Positions 1 through 11,345 of a DNA stretch of 64,000 bases are shown in pieces. The stretch is taken from NCBI GenBank assembly GCA_006384855.1, contig VCJN01000151.1, positions 207,966 through 271,965 of the forward strand, in the 5' to 3' direction. The position numbers were made by a program, and so were the translations under genes. Every line of letters begins with the position of its first letter. Position 1 is the stretch's first letter. The stretch comes from Tetraselmis striata (lineage: Eukaryota; Chlorophyta; Chlorodendrophyceae; Chlorodendrales; Chlorodendraceae). A model generated the notes under the pieces. The model did not search any database. It was not told the DNA's origin and was given only the letters and a program-made list of their open reading frames with translations.

Positions 1-692
1 ACCCAAACACCCGATAGCATCGCTTCCGACGCCCCGCCCACGTCGTCCCATATCTACATCTTTTTATGTGCGACCACCCGTAGCCCCAAGAGATATGCCT
101 CTTGCAGCTATGGTGTGATTTTCACGGCTACCCTTGCCCCGAAGGTGGCGTGCTGCAAGATCTTGGTGGGGACCCTGCAACAGCCGTGCAGCAGATACGC
201 GCCGAGCCAATTAACGAAAAAAGGCGCCCATGTCGCCGACTCGGTCGTGCACGGTTTGTGAAGCTGTAAACGCCCTAGGCCATCTACTTGACTTAAACTA
301 GAGTTCTATCCTAGCACTTTTGGCTCTAATGCCGTGTATCGTCGGGAAAACGTGTTGACGTGGGGATGGGTTGAGAAGTCGCGAGGATTAGCGGAGCGGC
401 CACATCCTCAGGACCCTCACACGCCCTTGGTCAACCAAAACCCCACGACCATCCCGCATCTCCGAGGAATGGGTGTTAGTAGCCTACCGAGAGGGTCACG
501 GCTCCTTGTCTCACGCTAGCGTGGGACAAGAAAGTGCGAACGTGTTGGTGGGTACATGCGCTGGTGCGGGCTCTGTAGGCGGGCGGGCGGGCGAGGGGGT
601 GAGCGCGCATGCGCGTGCGGCGGTGATTTGTACCTATGTCCGGGGTTATTTCGGAGCGCGAACTACAGTACGGGTTGTATCGGGAAGCGATG
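1..692. other. no gene recognised
   Basis: No coding region, RNA gene or mobile element is recognised before the minisatellite. Short open frames exist but show no family resemblance. A GC-rich patch with GGGC repeats lies near 578-600. Confidence 0.4.
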
Positions 693-1570
693 TGGATGAC
701 AAACCGTTTCGTCCCACTGATGACATACCGTTTCGTCCCGCTGATGACAAACCGTTTCGTCCCACTGATGACAAACCGTTTCGTCCCACTGATGACATAC
801 CGTTTCGTCCCGCTGAGGACAAACCGTTTCGTCCCACTGGTGACATACCGTTTCGTCCCGCTGATGACAAACCGTTTCGTCCCACTGATGACAGACAGTT
901 TCGTTCCACTAATGACAAACCGTTTCGTCCCACTGAAAACAGACAGTTTCGTTCCACTGATGACAAACCGTTTCGTCCCACTGATGACAGAACGTTTCGT
1001 CCCACTGATGACAGACCGTTTCGTCCCACTGATGACAGACAGTTTCGTTCCACTGATGACAAACCGTTTTCCCACTCAAAACAGAACGTTTCGTCCCACT
1101 GATGACAAACCGTTTCGTCCCACTGATGACAGAACGTTTCGTCCCACTGATGACAAACCGTTTAGTCCCACTGATGACAAACCGTGTCGTCCCGCTGATG
1201 ACAAACCGTTTCGTCCCACTGACGACTGATCGTTTTGTCCCGCCGCTGATGACAAACCGTTTCGTCCCACTGATGACAAACCGTTTCGTCCCACTGGTGA
1301 CAAACCGTTTCGTCCCACTGATGACAGACCGTTTCGTCCCACTGATGACAAACCGTTTCGTCCCACTGATGACAAACCGTTTCGTCCCACTGATGACAAA
1401 CCGTTTCGTCCCGATGATGACAAACCGTTTCGTCCCGCTGATGACAAACCGTTTCGTCCCACTTATGACAAACCGTTTCGTCCCACTGATGACAAACCGT
1501 TTCGTCCCACTTATGACAAACCGGTTCGTCCCACTGATGACAAACTGTTTCGTCCCACTGATGACAGAAC
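693..1570 (+). repeat. 24-bp minisatellite, array 1
   Basis: About 36 head-to-tail copies of a 24-bp unit, consensus GTTTCGTCCCACTGATGACA followed by AACC, with substitutions such as ACAG for ACAA and GCT for ACT. Because 24 is a multiple of three and the unit has no stop in several frames, long open frames run through it on both strands (for instance repeated TDDKPFRP). These look like artefacts of the repeat rather than genes. If the small minus-strand exon at 1947-2007 is real, this array falls within or beyond its first intron. Confidence 0.95.
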
Positions 1571-1946
1571 TATTTCCAAGACATTATGTACTGCGGTTTA
1601 ATAATGTTATGTCTTTAAGTACTGCGCTTCACACTAATATAAAACCACTCCTTACGGCGGAGTACAGGCATAGGGTCCACCTCGCCGCTCTCCACCCCCA
1701 ACCCCCTCCGACAAATTATTAGCATCCTTATTGAACTTGCCGCAGCTGCCTCGACGGGGCGTAATACTACTGTGCATGACCCTGATGCCGCTCGTCTCGT
1801 TTGGGTTTCTATTCCCACTCGTCTGCCTACACCTCGAGCGGTCCTAGATTACACCGCTTCTACAGGGAACCCTAACCGAACTCGCTAGATCTGGCCGCAT
1901 CACGCGTCGAGCAGGCATGCAGCTACTGTACGCGCGCGCAACTCAC

Positions 1947-2007
1947 CTGGGGTGGCGTCGTCCTTGTCTTCCTTGACCTTGGCATGCTCGTTCTTCTTCG
2001 GCGCCAT
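1947..2007 (-). CDS. possible isolated first exon (unknown protein)
   Basis: On the minus strand an ATG in good context opens a short, lysine-rich frame, MAPKKNEHAKVKEDKDDATP, that ends at a canonical donor (CAG followed by GTGAGT). This is what a first exon of a GC-rich algal gene looks like. No following exon could be recognised in the 350 bases before the 24-bp array or beyond it, so the gene may be truncated by the window edge, disrupted by the minisatellite, or spurious. The peptide is too short to assign to a family. Confidence 0.35.
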
Positions 2008-2514
2008 TCTGGCGGTAGGTAGGTTGACGCGGTAGATGAGCGGGTTTCTTGGTGGGAAGCGGTGAGGGAGAGGTGGAAATGACGTGGTTTCTGTCTGCCG
2101 CCGCTCTGACCCCTGCTGGACCAACGGCGCGCGTGCGCGCACTATAGTGCACCTCGTCGTCGTCATCAGGTTCATGTATTTTGCTCCGCGACTAATATAC
2201 AGGGATAACTACTGCGACTATATATTACTATTACTGGAAGATAAAATATTCCCTACTCGAGAGTCATAACGGTACGAGAATACAGTGGCGTGGCAATAAT
2301 ATTCCTTCATGGGATGATATATTCCTTGGATTGGATTCGGGTGTACTTACTAGTATAGAACTATTACCGACGTACGAAAGAAACACGAAATAATTCGGTA
2401 TTTGAGTCATCAATTATTTTGACCCGTAGCTGGATATTATGCACCCCGGTCAACGGCCCGTCCGAGAACGGTCATCGGCCGTCAGTCTTCCTCACCACAA
2501 ATCACAGCCCTTCA

Positions 2515-2537
2515 CCCCCCCCCCCCCCCCCCCCCCC
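2515..2537 (+). repeat. poly-C tract, 23 nt
   Basis: A run of 23 cytosines lies about 35 bases upstream of the likely start codon of the DUF7869-type gene, on its sense strand. It is one of about fifteen long C or G homopolymers in the window. Confidence 0.9.
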
Positions 2538-2573
2538 ACTCGCCCCACACTGGAGCATAGCGGCGGTCGAAAG

Positions 2574-5500
2574 CATGGCCTCTTCTCCAGGATCCGGCGC
2601 GTCGGACACTACAGTTACATTACCGCCGTGTTCGTACGTGCCGCAGCGGATACTCGTGTGATTGCGACGCGCGTGCTAGTGATCGTAAGGAGCCTGAGAA
2701 AAGTAAGTACACGTGGGGCAAGGGCTCCGATGAGGTCGCCGAAAGCGGTACTGGCAAGGTCTCGTCTCTGATCAGCAAGCGCACCTCTCGCGACTGTATC
2801 CGCCTCATGCTCGCCAAGGAGGCTAGCGAGCAGTCGCCGTGCTGTTCGCGCAAGTGCGTGCACAAGCTATACACACAGTGCGGAGAGGTCCTCGTTGATG
2901 CCGTGATGGACCGTGCGTTGACCGTATACTATGGCAATCAGAAGCGCTCCTTTGACCGGCTCGCTCAGGTTCTCAGGGGTGGCTACGAGTCGGCATCCGA
3001 CAAGCTCGATTACATGTTCGATCACGGTGGCTACTTGCGATCTTTCGATCATCGAGGCCCCCTCTACTCGTGTGGGCGTGCGTGGGAGGTCTTGCATCAG
3101 GTCTCGAAACACGGACGTCTCGTGATCTAGCGGTCGGTGGTGGATAACGAACCCACGTACATCAGGCAGCGCAAGCAATACGAGAGCAGACAAACCGGAC
3201 CGAGGGAGCATGTGCGCATGTTTCTCGAGCACTTCTTCTCGGATGACCTCGGTCACGTCGAGATCATGCCTTTTCACGACGGCAACAGCGAGACCTTCAA
3301 GAAGCACCTACCTCCCTGGATGACCAAGATTTGCGTCTACTACTACTACAAGTCGTGGGCCGAGGACGACAACGCCATTCTCCGTGGTGAGGCCCATTTT
3401 GTCCCACTGATGACAGACCGTTTTGTCACGCTGATGACAAACCATTTTGTCCCACTGATGACAAACCGTTTCGTCCCACTGACGACAGACCGTTTCGTCC
3501 CGCTGATGACAAACCGTTTCGTCCCACTAATGACAAACCGTTTCGTCCCACTGATGACAAACCGTTTCGTCCCACTGATGACAAACCGTTTCGCACCGCT
3601 GATGACAAACCGTTTCGTCCCACTGATGACAAACCGTTTTGTCCCGCTAATTACAGACCGTTTTGTCCCGCTGATGACAAACCGTTTCGTCCCACTGACG
3701 ACAGATCGTTTTGTCCCGCTGATGACAAACTGTTTCGTCCCTCTGTTGACAAACCGTTTTGTCCCGCTATCGCCAGAACGTTTAGTCCCACTGATGCCGG
3801 ACCGATTTCGTCCCACTGATTACATAACGTTTCGCACCGCTTATGGCATACCGTTTCGTCCCACCGACCACAAAACCATTTGTCCCACATATTAGCCGAT
3901 ATCGTCCCACTGCAGAGAGAACGTTTTGTCCCACAAGTGAGAGACGGTTTTGTCCCACTACCGACATACCGTTTCGTCACACTGATAGATTGTTTCGCCC
4001 ACTGCTGATTACAGAATTATTCACCCACTATTGATATAATTATTTCGACCCACTTTAGACCGAACTTTTCTGTCTCGCAGTATGAGACCTTATTTGTATA
4101 CCGACCTATCATGCCCCTGCCCCTTTGTAGATTTGGCTACCGAGAGCGAAGTGAAGCTCGCATCGTTCGACACTTTCCGCCGGACTTGGAAAGAAGACTT
4201 CCCGGATGTCACCACGCCAAAGGTGAAGCGATTCAGCCACTGTCCCATATGCGCGGCGGGCAAAGCACTCAGAGCCCAAGCTCGCGAGATTTGCACAAAG
4301 GACATGACGCCAGAGGAACGTCAAGTGCACCGTCAACAGCAGCAGCTCGTGAGGCGTCAGGTCGGAGCTGAGCAGAATATATACCTCGAGAGGGTGCGTC
4401 AGGAACGAAGGGATCTGAACAACGCCGTCTTCCAGTCGCGCCTTGGCCATGGAAACTTCTTCTTCTTCGAAATTGATAGCATGGACTCCGCGAAGACCCT
4501 GCTGCCTCACTGGGTTCGCATCCCCAAGACTGTGAAGCCCGACATGCTCCTCAAGTACCACCTCACCTGTGTGAAGTACGACGGATACCGCCCGGACGAC
4601 ATCTACTACTACACCAACACCATCCCCCACGACTCGTCCACGACGTGCACTCTAATATGGATCACGATCATGAAGGTGAGCTCGTTAGCCTCCCGATAGA
4701 TTCGCCGTGGTTGTCCGGTAGCCATGGACTGATGAAATCTGATCTGCGATGCAGGAATTTCAACACCGTGGTAGAAAGATTCCGTACATCAGAATCTAGA
4801 TGGACAACACCGTCAGGGAGAACAAGAATAGGAACGTGGCGGCCCTCTGCAATTGGCTTGTGTCTATAGGCATCTGCGACGTCATTCATTTGGTCTTCTT
4901 GCCTGTCGGGCACACTCACAAACGGGTTGACCAGATCTTCAGCCGCATTAGTCTTGCGCTATCTCGCAGCTCCGCCTACACAATCGAGGCCTTTCTTGAC
5001 TTGGTGGCGAAGGCGTTCTCGCCCACTCCGGAGATTGCTGAGCCCTCATTCTCCCTCGACTTCTCTGAGTGGTTAAGGCCCAATTTCCAAGACCACATTC
5101 AGGACATCCGTAAGCCGCACAAACTCGAGTTCACCCGTGACGACGCAGCCGCGTCTCGCGGCTCGTTGCGCACCGCCTTGTGGTCCAACACACCGCTTTC
5201 TGAGCCCGTGCAGATCTTGAAGAGCGCGCCAACTGGGACGTCCGAGATTCGTGCGGGCCGGCCTCTTTTGTACGCTCTCTGCGACAAAAAGAAGCCCGAC
5301 GCGGTGAAGGTCCAGAGGTACTTGGATGATTTCAAGAAGGTCAGGTCGTACATCACGGACCTGGCGGTCCAGTGGCACTTCTCCCCAGTCGACCGCGAGA
5401 GCTGGAAGAATCTGCTCGACGACTTGGATGAGATGCAAACTGCTCCTTCGGCAGCTTTCTCCAGGTTATGGCCGCAACGGAAAGAGGAAGTTGACGACTT

Positions 5501-6383
5501 CTTGCGCGAGGACGGGTAGACCGCGCCTGCTGAGGCACGTCACACGATGGCTACCAACGCAGACCTCAACAATGCCGAAGCCGCTCGCGTTGAAGCCGAG
5601 GTTCGTGCTCAAGTGCTTCAAGATGGCAGCGCCTTCCGGGGAGTTCACGCCGGCGCCAAGGAGAGGCTTCATGACAACACATCGCCCAGCGATGCAAAGG
5701 GCTCGAACCTCGTCGTCATCGACGTCTCCGATGTGTGTCCCATTGTTTGTCATTTTTGTCCTTTACGGGACAAAACAATTGGTTCATCTACCTTGCTTGT
5801 TATTTTGTCCGAACTTGGACAAAAATGGCGTGGCGTCTCGCTCGGGACTAACATAGCTCGCGGTCTTGGCCATCGTTAGGTGCATGAGGAAGACAAGTGT
5901 CCTGAAACTCTTGGTGATTGGGAGTCGAGATTCGTCATCGGGCTTGTGAAGTCGCGCGAGACTACCGAAGACACGTTGACCGTGGCCGTATACGAGCCCT
6001 TCCATGCCGATGCAAAGGGCAAACCCCTCATGCCCCTATGGTTGTACGCGCAGACAAAAGGAGGGAAGAAGCCATTTGACACAAGCTGGGAGAAGTGCCT
6101 GACGCTTCCTTGGAAGCTTGTCGAAGCCGTCCCCCTATCGTACGCGAAGGCCATCCACGACGCGTCGGGAAGTCGAGAGGTGTTCAACGAGGACGGCACC
6201 ATGGTCAGAAAGAAGTGGTACGGAAAAAGCGTCCAAGTCGTGAAGACATATGCGCAAACTGGGTGGCTAATCAGCCAGCCACGAAACAACTGCGTCCACG
6301 TCATGTCAACCACCCCGGCGCAACGCAAACCCGGCGGAGTCGTCAAGTTTAACGCAGCCACGAAGAAGGACTTGCTTGAGTAG
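2574..6383 (+). pseudogene. DUF7869-type element gene, multi-exon, probably decayed
   Basis: The pieces, in order, match the architecture of DUF7869-domain proteins, which are multicopy, transposon-like genes in algae, dinoflagellates and animals. From 2705 a Cys-rich segment carries CCSRKCVHKLY; from 3137 a region includes LPPWMTKICVYYYYKSW. From 4082 comes SFDTFRRTWKEDFPDV, followed by a CPIC pair. From 4800 comes the diagnostic MDNTVRENKNRNVAAL and VGHTHKRVDQIFSRISL block, an RNase H-like fold. From 5547 to 6383 lies a C-terminal domain. Likely introns are 3387-4080 (holding a minisatellite), about 4674-4799 and about 5735-5879. The start is probably ATG at 2574. Damage includes an in-frame TAG near 3127, and the 3386/4081 junction does not keep frame in a simple model. 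No terminal repeats were found. The function is unknown; a DDE-like transposase role is only inferred. Confidence 0.7.
3395..4060 (+). repeat. 24-bp minisatellite, array 2, inside an intron
   Basis: About 27 copies of the same 24-bp unit as the array at 693-1570 and in the same + strand orientation; copies become divergent after about 3780. It begins 8 bases after a GTGAGG donor (3387) and ends just before a pyrimidine-rich acceptor (TGTCTCGCAG, ending 4080). It therefore fills almost the whole intron of the DUF7869-type gene. Related motifs (TTTTGTCC and GGACAAAA) recur near 5755-5825 and 6460-6480. Confidence 0.93.
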
Positions 6384-6804
6384 GGGATAAACTATTAGCA
6401 ACGTCTTGTGGCTAGCTAGCCGGTGGATGTAATCATCATCATAAATACTGATTTGCCTCATCTTGTCCCATTTTGGACAAAATGCTCCAAAACCAACATT
6501 GGATATGCATCGCGGCTGGCCTGCATGCTGATGAATGTTGCACTGCACCCAAGGTCTACAAACCCAAGCTACAGTCTTAAGTACTGATAGTAGACCCGGG
6601 AACTAGGGTATAAACAAACCCTACGGTGCAAAATGAATTCCACGGTGCATAATAGGTTAAATTACTGTTAAATGCAGCAGTGCAGTGTGCGGCGGCATCT
6701 GACAGCTTGTCGTGGACTTCATCACCACATCCAGAACACAACCCGAGGTTGCCTTTCGTGCCCGGTGTGCCCCTACCCCCCCCCCCCCCCTACCGTATGG
6801 TGTT
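6384..6804. other. spacer with TTTGTCC motifs, no gene
   Basis: No gene is recognised between the DUF7869-type gene and the 62-bp array. It holds a TTGTCCCATTTTGGACAAAA inverted motif near 6463 and a 15-nt C run at 6776-6790. Confidence 0.4.
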
Positions 6805-8300
6805 GCTCTCCCCCTCCCATACTTTGAGTCCCGCAGCCCATATGTCATGCCCCTCGCCGCATTTTCCTGCTCGCCCTCCCATACTTTGACTCTCCCAACC
6901 CATACTTCCAGCCCCGCGCTGCATTATGCTGCTCGCCCTCCCATACTCTGACTCCCCCAACCCGGACATCCAGCCCCGCGCTGCATCATTCTGCTCGCCC
7001 TCCCATACTTTGACTCTCCCAACCCATACTTCCAGCCCCGCGCTGCATTATGCTGCTCGCCCTCCCATACTCTGACTCCCCCAACCCGGACATCCAGCCC
7101 CGCGCTGCATCATTCTGCTCGCCCTCCCATACTTTGACTCTCCCACCCAAACACCCAGCCCCGCTCCGCATTATGTTGCTCGCCCTCCCATACTTTGAGT
7201 CCCCCAGCCCATACATTCAGCCCCGCGCTGCATTATGTTGCTCGCCCTCCCATACTCTGACTCCCCCAGCCCATACATCCAGCCCCGCGCCGCATTATCA
7301 TGCTCGCCCTCCCACACTCTTGACTCCCCCAGCCCATACATCCAGCCCCGCGCCGTATTATGCTGCTCGCCCTCCCATACTCTGACTCCCCCAACCCGGA
7401 CATCCAGCCCCGCGCTGCATCATTCTGCTCGCCCTCCCATACTTTGACTCTCCCAACCCATACTTCCAGCCCCGCGCTGCATTATGCTGCTCGCCCTCCC
7501 ATACTCTGACTCCCCCAACCCGGACATCCAGCCCCGCGCTGCATCATTCTGCTCGCCCTCCCATACTTTTACTCCCCCAGCCCATACATCCAGCACCGCG
7601 CCGCATTATCCTGCTCGCCCTCCCATACTTTTACTCCCCCAGCCCATACATCCAGCCCCGCGCCGCATTATCATGCTCGCCCTCCCACACTCTTGACTCC
7701 CCCAGCCCATACATCCAGCCCCGCGCCGCATTATGCTGCTCGCCCTCCCATACTCTGACTCCCCCAGCCCATACATCCAGCCCCGCGCCGCATTATGCTG
7801 CTCGCCCTCCCATACTCTGACTCCCCCAGCCCATACATCCAGCACCGCGCCGCATTATGCTGCTCGCCCTCCCATACTTTTACTCCCCCAGCCCATACAT
7901 CCAGCACCGCGCCGCATTATCCTGCTCGCCCTCCCATACTTTTACTCCCCCAGCCCATACATCCAGCCCCGCGCCGCATTATGCTGCTCGCCCTCCCATA
8001 CTCTGGGCCCTCCAGCCCATACATCCAGCCCTGCGCCGCATTATGCTGCTCGCCCTCCCATACTCTGACTCTCCCAGCCCATACATCCAGCCCCGCGCTG
8101 CATTATGCTGCTCGCCCTCCCATACTCTGACTCCCCCAGCCCATAGATCCAGCCCCACGCCGCATTATGCTGCTCGCCCTCCCATACTCTGACTCCCCCA
8201 ACCCGGACATCCAGCCCCGCGCTGCATTATGCTGCTCGCCCTCCCATACTCTGACTCCCCCAGCCCATACATCCAGCACCGCGCCGCATTATGCTGCCTG
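6805..8300 (+). repeat. 62-bp minisatellite (about 24 copies)
   Basis: Tandem 62-bp units built on TGCTCGCCCTCCCATACTCT, then GACTCCCCCAGCCCATACAT, then CCAGCCCCGCGCCGCATTA. Subtypes alternate: a CCCAACCCATACTTCCAG type is followed by a CCCAACCCGGACATCCAG type at 6868-7115 and again at 7440-7560, giving a 124-bp higher-order period. The overlapping 70-111 residue open frames in this stretch are by-products of a 62-bp unit (two bases short of a 64-base unit, so the frame shifts each copy). The array ends about 90 bases before a splice acceptor of the MULE remnant. Confidence 0.95.
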
Positions 8301-8393
8301 CCCCCAACCACCCCCCCTCCACCCCCTCTCCAACACGCCGACTCCCCTAGCCCATATATTTTCTGACAGTTCCATGTGATTGTGCTATTACAG

Positions 8394-9831
8394 GTGGGCA
8401 CTTATGCTGGCTAGATATCCCAGTGCGGAAAGCTACATCAAGAAGCAACTTGGCTCGAACTTTCCACGATGGGGGGCACACTGGTTGCAAGGCTTTACTG
8501 CATCATCGTTCGCCAGCAGCCGGGGCGAGGGCGCCAACAAGGACTACAAGCATGGTGTCTTCCTGGGAACCTTACACTGGAGGAGGCATTTGACCGGGTG
8601 CGGGAGGTTCAGGCATGCAAGGCAAAGAAGACGGAAATCCGCGAGATTCATGCTGGGACATCACGGGTGGACGCGGACAAGCTGTGCAAGCAGTGGTTCC
8701 CAGACATCACCGACAAGCTAGCTGAGCACGTCTCTCAACTATGCCATGAGGAGATGGGGAGCAGCGGAAACTACGGTGTGGTGGCTTGCCATGAGGCGGC
8801 GGCGGTACCTGATGACGAAGACATGGAGGGCGAGGTCACTCTTCATCCTGTGGCGGAGGTCCCGCAAGTTGATCATGGGACGCTGGACCTCAGGCGCTTC
8901 ACTGAGCACCTGGATCGCGTTCTACGATCCAGTCCGCGTGCAGTGCAACCGGGAGAGGGACAACGTCACGGTTTTCTAGTCGCACTGGTGTACCTGTGGG
9001 ATGTGTATCACAGCCGGCCTACCATGTCGTCACTTCTACGCCGCCCATCGTGACCTAGCTTGGGCGGGCTTCCACGTGCACCTCATCAACAACAGATGGC
9101 ACAAAACTCAGCTCGAGTCGTCCTTGCTATGGACTTATGGCACCAACGCTACTAGAGTTTCCGCGACTGTCGCAGCCCCACTGTCGGCCAAGGTATCCCA
9201 TGTTCTCTGCGCTGGCCTCCACCAGGTGCTGGACATTCCTGTGGACCAGCAACGCCATGCAAGGCAGTTGTACGGGAAGATGTGGGGGAGGTCGCGCACC
9301 GTCACGTCTCTTACATGCGTAGACTACGGATACGTCGAACAAGATGAGGCGGAAGAGCTCCTCGCCTGCCTGGTGCGCATTGAGGACGGCATCCGCAAGC
9401 GCAAGCCGTTGGAAGCAGCGGCCCCCGCCGACAGGGCACTCATGGCCAAAATTCAAGCTGTCGCCAACGTGCAGGACTACAATCGGCCTGACAACAAGGC
9501 CAAGGGGCAACGGAAATGCAGCAAGTGCGGGTCTGCTGGCCACAACTGTGCCACCTGCCCCAAGAGGGAGCCGGCGCAAGATAACTTGCCGCCCTTGGGG
9601 CCCCACGACTGGCGATGGCGCTCCGGCGACTTATGCAGCAGCAGGCGCCGCCCCTTGATGCCGCGCTTCGCTACTCGTACTGCCGCATCGCGTCCAGCAG
9701 CAGGAGCAGCATATTATATATCGGCAATCGTCATAGTACTCGTGCCTGTACCCGCCATAGCAGTTGTACGAGTATGTGCTATCCAGACTTGGACACTCTC
9801 GGCGACCCTGTCTGGACTTGAAAAATTGTAA
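8394..9831 (+). pseudogene. MULE (Mutator-like) transposase, C-terminal half, decayed
   Basis: After an acceptor (TGTGCTATTACAG, ending 8393) the frame reads WALMLARYPSAESYIKKQL and then a FTASSFASSRGEGANKDYK-type block, as in the end of MULE transposase catalytic regions. A SWIM zinc finger follows at about 8986-9055 (WCTCGMC then GLPCRHFYAAH), then FHVHLINNRWHK, and a CCHC knuckle near 9520 (CSKCGSAGHNCATCP). The DDE part is absent upstream, where the 62-bp array sits. A frame change near 8570 and an in-frame TAG at 8977-8979 break the frame, so this is a relic. Terminal inverted repeats were not found. Confidence 0.8.
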
Positions 9832-10300
9832 AAATCGTGGCTGGATACGTATCCACTGGATACAAGTAAGATTTCCCTTAAAGTAATACGGTAATTTACC
9901 GGTAAGTACTGATTCCGCGGAGGGTCTCAGCGCGGCGCGCGCCCGGGGCCCCGGGACGGGCTGGGCTGCGGCGGAACCGGCGCATCTGCTACGCCTACCT
10001 ATTTATCTGGTGACGCCTAGCAGTACGCGCCTACCATGGTCCAAGCCGCACCCTTCCGCCCCCCATTCCCAAACCACACCCGCTCCCCTTCCCAACCCCG
10101 CAGCCACACCACCGCCGGCGCGCATCCCCGAGTCACCCGCAGCACCGTCCGAGGCAGCTTCACAGCACCTATCTTGGCCCGTCGGTCCGCACTTCACGGT
10201 GATGACTCCGCATGCGCGCCCGCGCGCAGCGGTGTGGGTCTCACCGCCAGCTCCACAAGACATGAAGACGGAGGCGGTGCTAATTCTCGCGTGGCCTACA
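9832..10300. other. GC-rich spacer, no gene recognised
   Basis: Contains a very GC-rich patch (9925-9985, GCGCGCGCCCGGGGCCCCGGG) and open frames on both strands at 10003-10374 without recognisable domains. These may be coding by chance in GC-rich DNA. Confidence 0.4.
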
Positions 10301-10520
10301 TGCAGCTTTATTGAAGTTGCACGAAACGTTGTACTACGCGGTAGTCTCGTGTTGATTGCGCTTTTGTAATCCAAACCAGCAGTTCTGGGGAACTGCCCTT
10401 TTTGTAATTCACACCAGTACGCGCCTACCAGTGGGGTTTAGGCAGCTTTATTGAAGTTGCCCGTAACGTTGTACTACGCGGTAGTCTCTTGTTGCTTGCG
10501 CTTTTGTAATCCAAACCAGT
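10301..10520 (+). repeat. two copies of a LINE-tail-like repeat
   Basis: A unit of about 78 bases (GCAGCTTTATTGAAGTTGC through CTTTTGTAATCCAAACCAG) occurs at 10301-10378 and again at 10441-10519. Between them lies CTGGGGAACTGCCCTTTTTG then TAATTCACACCAGTAC, which is the same 3' tail found on the two LINE copies (14786-14820 and 54120-54155). These are best read as short 3'-end fragments or SINEs borrowing that LINE tail. Confidence 0.7.
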
Positions 10521-10535
10521 ACGCGGTAGGCACTC

Positions 10536-10800
10536 GCTCGCGGCACTTGGTTACGACTGCTACGCCTCGCCTGCGGCGGGCAGCTACGACTACGGCGCGG
10601 CGGGCGGCTCCAGGAGCGGCGACATCGCGGCGGCACCCGGTGTTTTCTCGCTCGCGGCAGTTAGTTACGACTGCTACGCGGCTTGCCTGGGGCGGGCAGG
10701 TACGACTACGGTGCGGCGGGCGGCTCTAGGAGCGGCGACATCGCGGCGGCACCCGGTATTTTCTCGCTCGCGGCAATTAGTTACGACTGCTACGCGGCCC
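10536..10800 (+). repeat. about 118-bp tandem repeat
   Basis: A unit running through GTTACGACTGCTACGC, GGGCAGCTACGACTACGG, CGGCGACATCGCGGCGGCAC and TTCTCGCTCGCGGCA occurs twice in full (about 10546-10663 and 10664-10780) and starts a third time. It is highly similar between copies, so recent. It has no recognised coding role. Confidence 0.8.
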
Positions 10801-11345
10801 GCTTTATATGGCCGACGACATGCGGACGACATGCGGTGTGGTGGGCAGTGGGGCGCACCCTATGTGGCCTACGTCCTGTCGGCGCAAACTTCCACCGAGA
10901 CATGGGCTTCTGGGGCTCCACATTGAGGCGAGGGAGAAGCAAGAGCATCAGCGGGCGACTGCGGCGACCCAGCGCGACGGGAAGCACAAGAAGCGGACGA
11001 AGCGACACCCTCCATCTTGACCTTTGCTGGCTTGTTCTTTGCGTGCCTGCCTTATGTGGATGGCGCAAGGCTGTGTGTAAGCGTGACCTCCATGTTTATG
11101 CTTTGCCCCTTGCCCTCTACTCAGGCCAAGGTTCCACCTGTTCCCTCGAGACCTCGGGGACCCGCGTGCGGTGCTGGAGGCTGCACCGGGTCCTGGCCAG
11201 TGGAATCGCACGCCCCCCTCCCCACACAGGGAGTAGGGTTGCGTGTCCGTTATGGCCCGAGCTGGTTTACATCCCCCACTTGCAACCGAGGGTGCACCCC
11301 TCCCATTGCGGCAGGCGGCTTGCCCGGCGTGAGGCAGTGCGTGCA
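10801..11345. other. spacer before the group I intron, no gene recognised
   Basis: Open frames cross this stretch on the plus strand (10683-11399, 11017-11499), but none shows a known domain and they run on into the structured intron. The exon context of the group I intron must lie at the right end of this stretch, yet it does not look like rDNA or any gene I recognise. Confidence 0.35.

Noticed and set aside
693-1570. A repetitive protein made of TDDKPFRP-type octapeptides
   Set aside because: The 24-bp unit is open in several frames on both strands, there is no start context or flanking coding sequence, and the second array is intronic.
693-1570. Hammerhead ribozyme in the 24-bp unit (CTGATGA and CGAAAC)
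   Set aside because: CTGATGA lies on the + strand and CGAAAC on the - strand; the core parts never occur on one strand in the needed order.
693-1570. CRISPR-like array
   Set aside because: Units are contiguous with no unique spacers, and the setting is eukaryotic.
7050-8379. Pro/Ser-rich proteins of about 111 residues in the 62-bp array
   Set aside because: They follow repeat periodicity with frame shifts each unit and have no domain or start signal.
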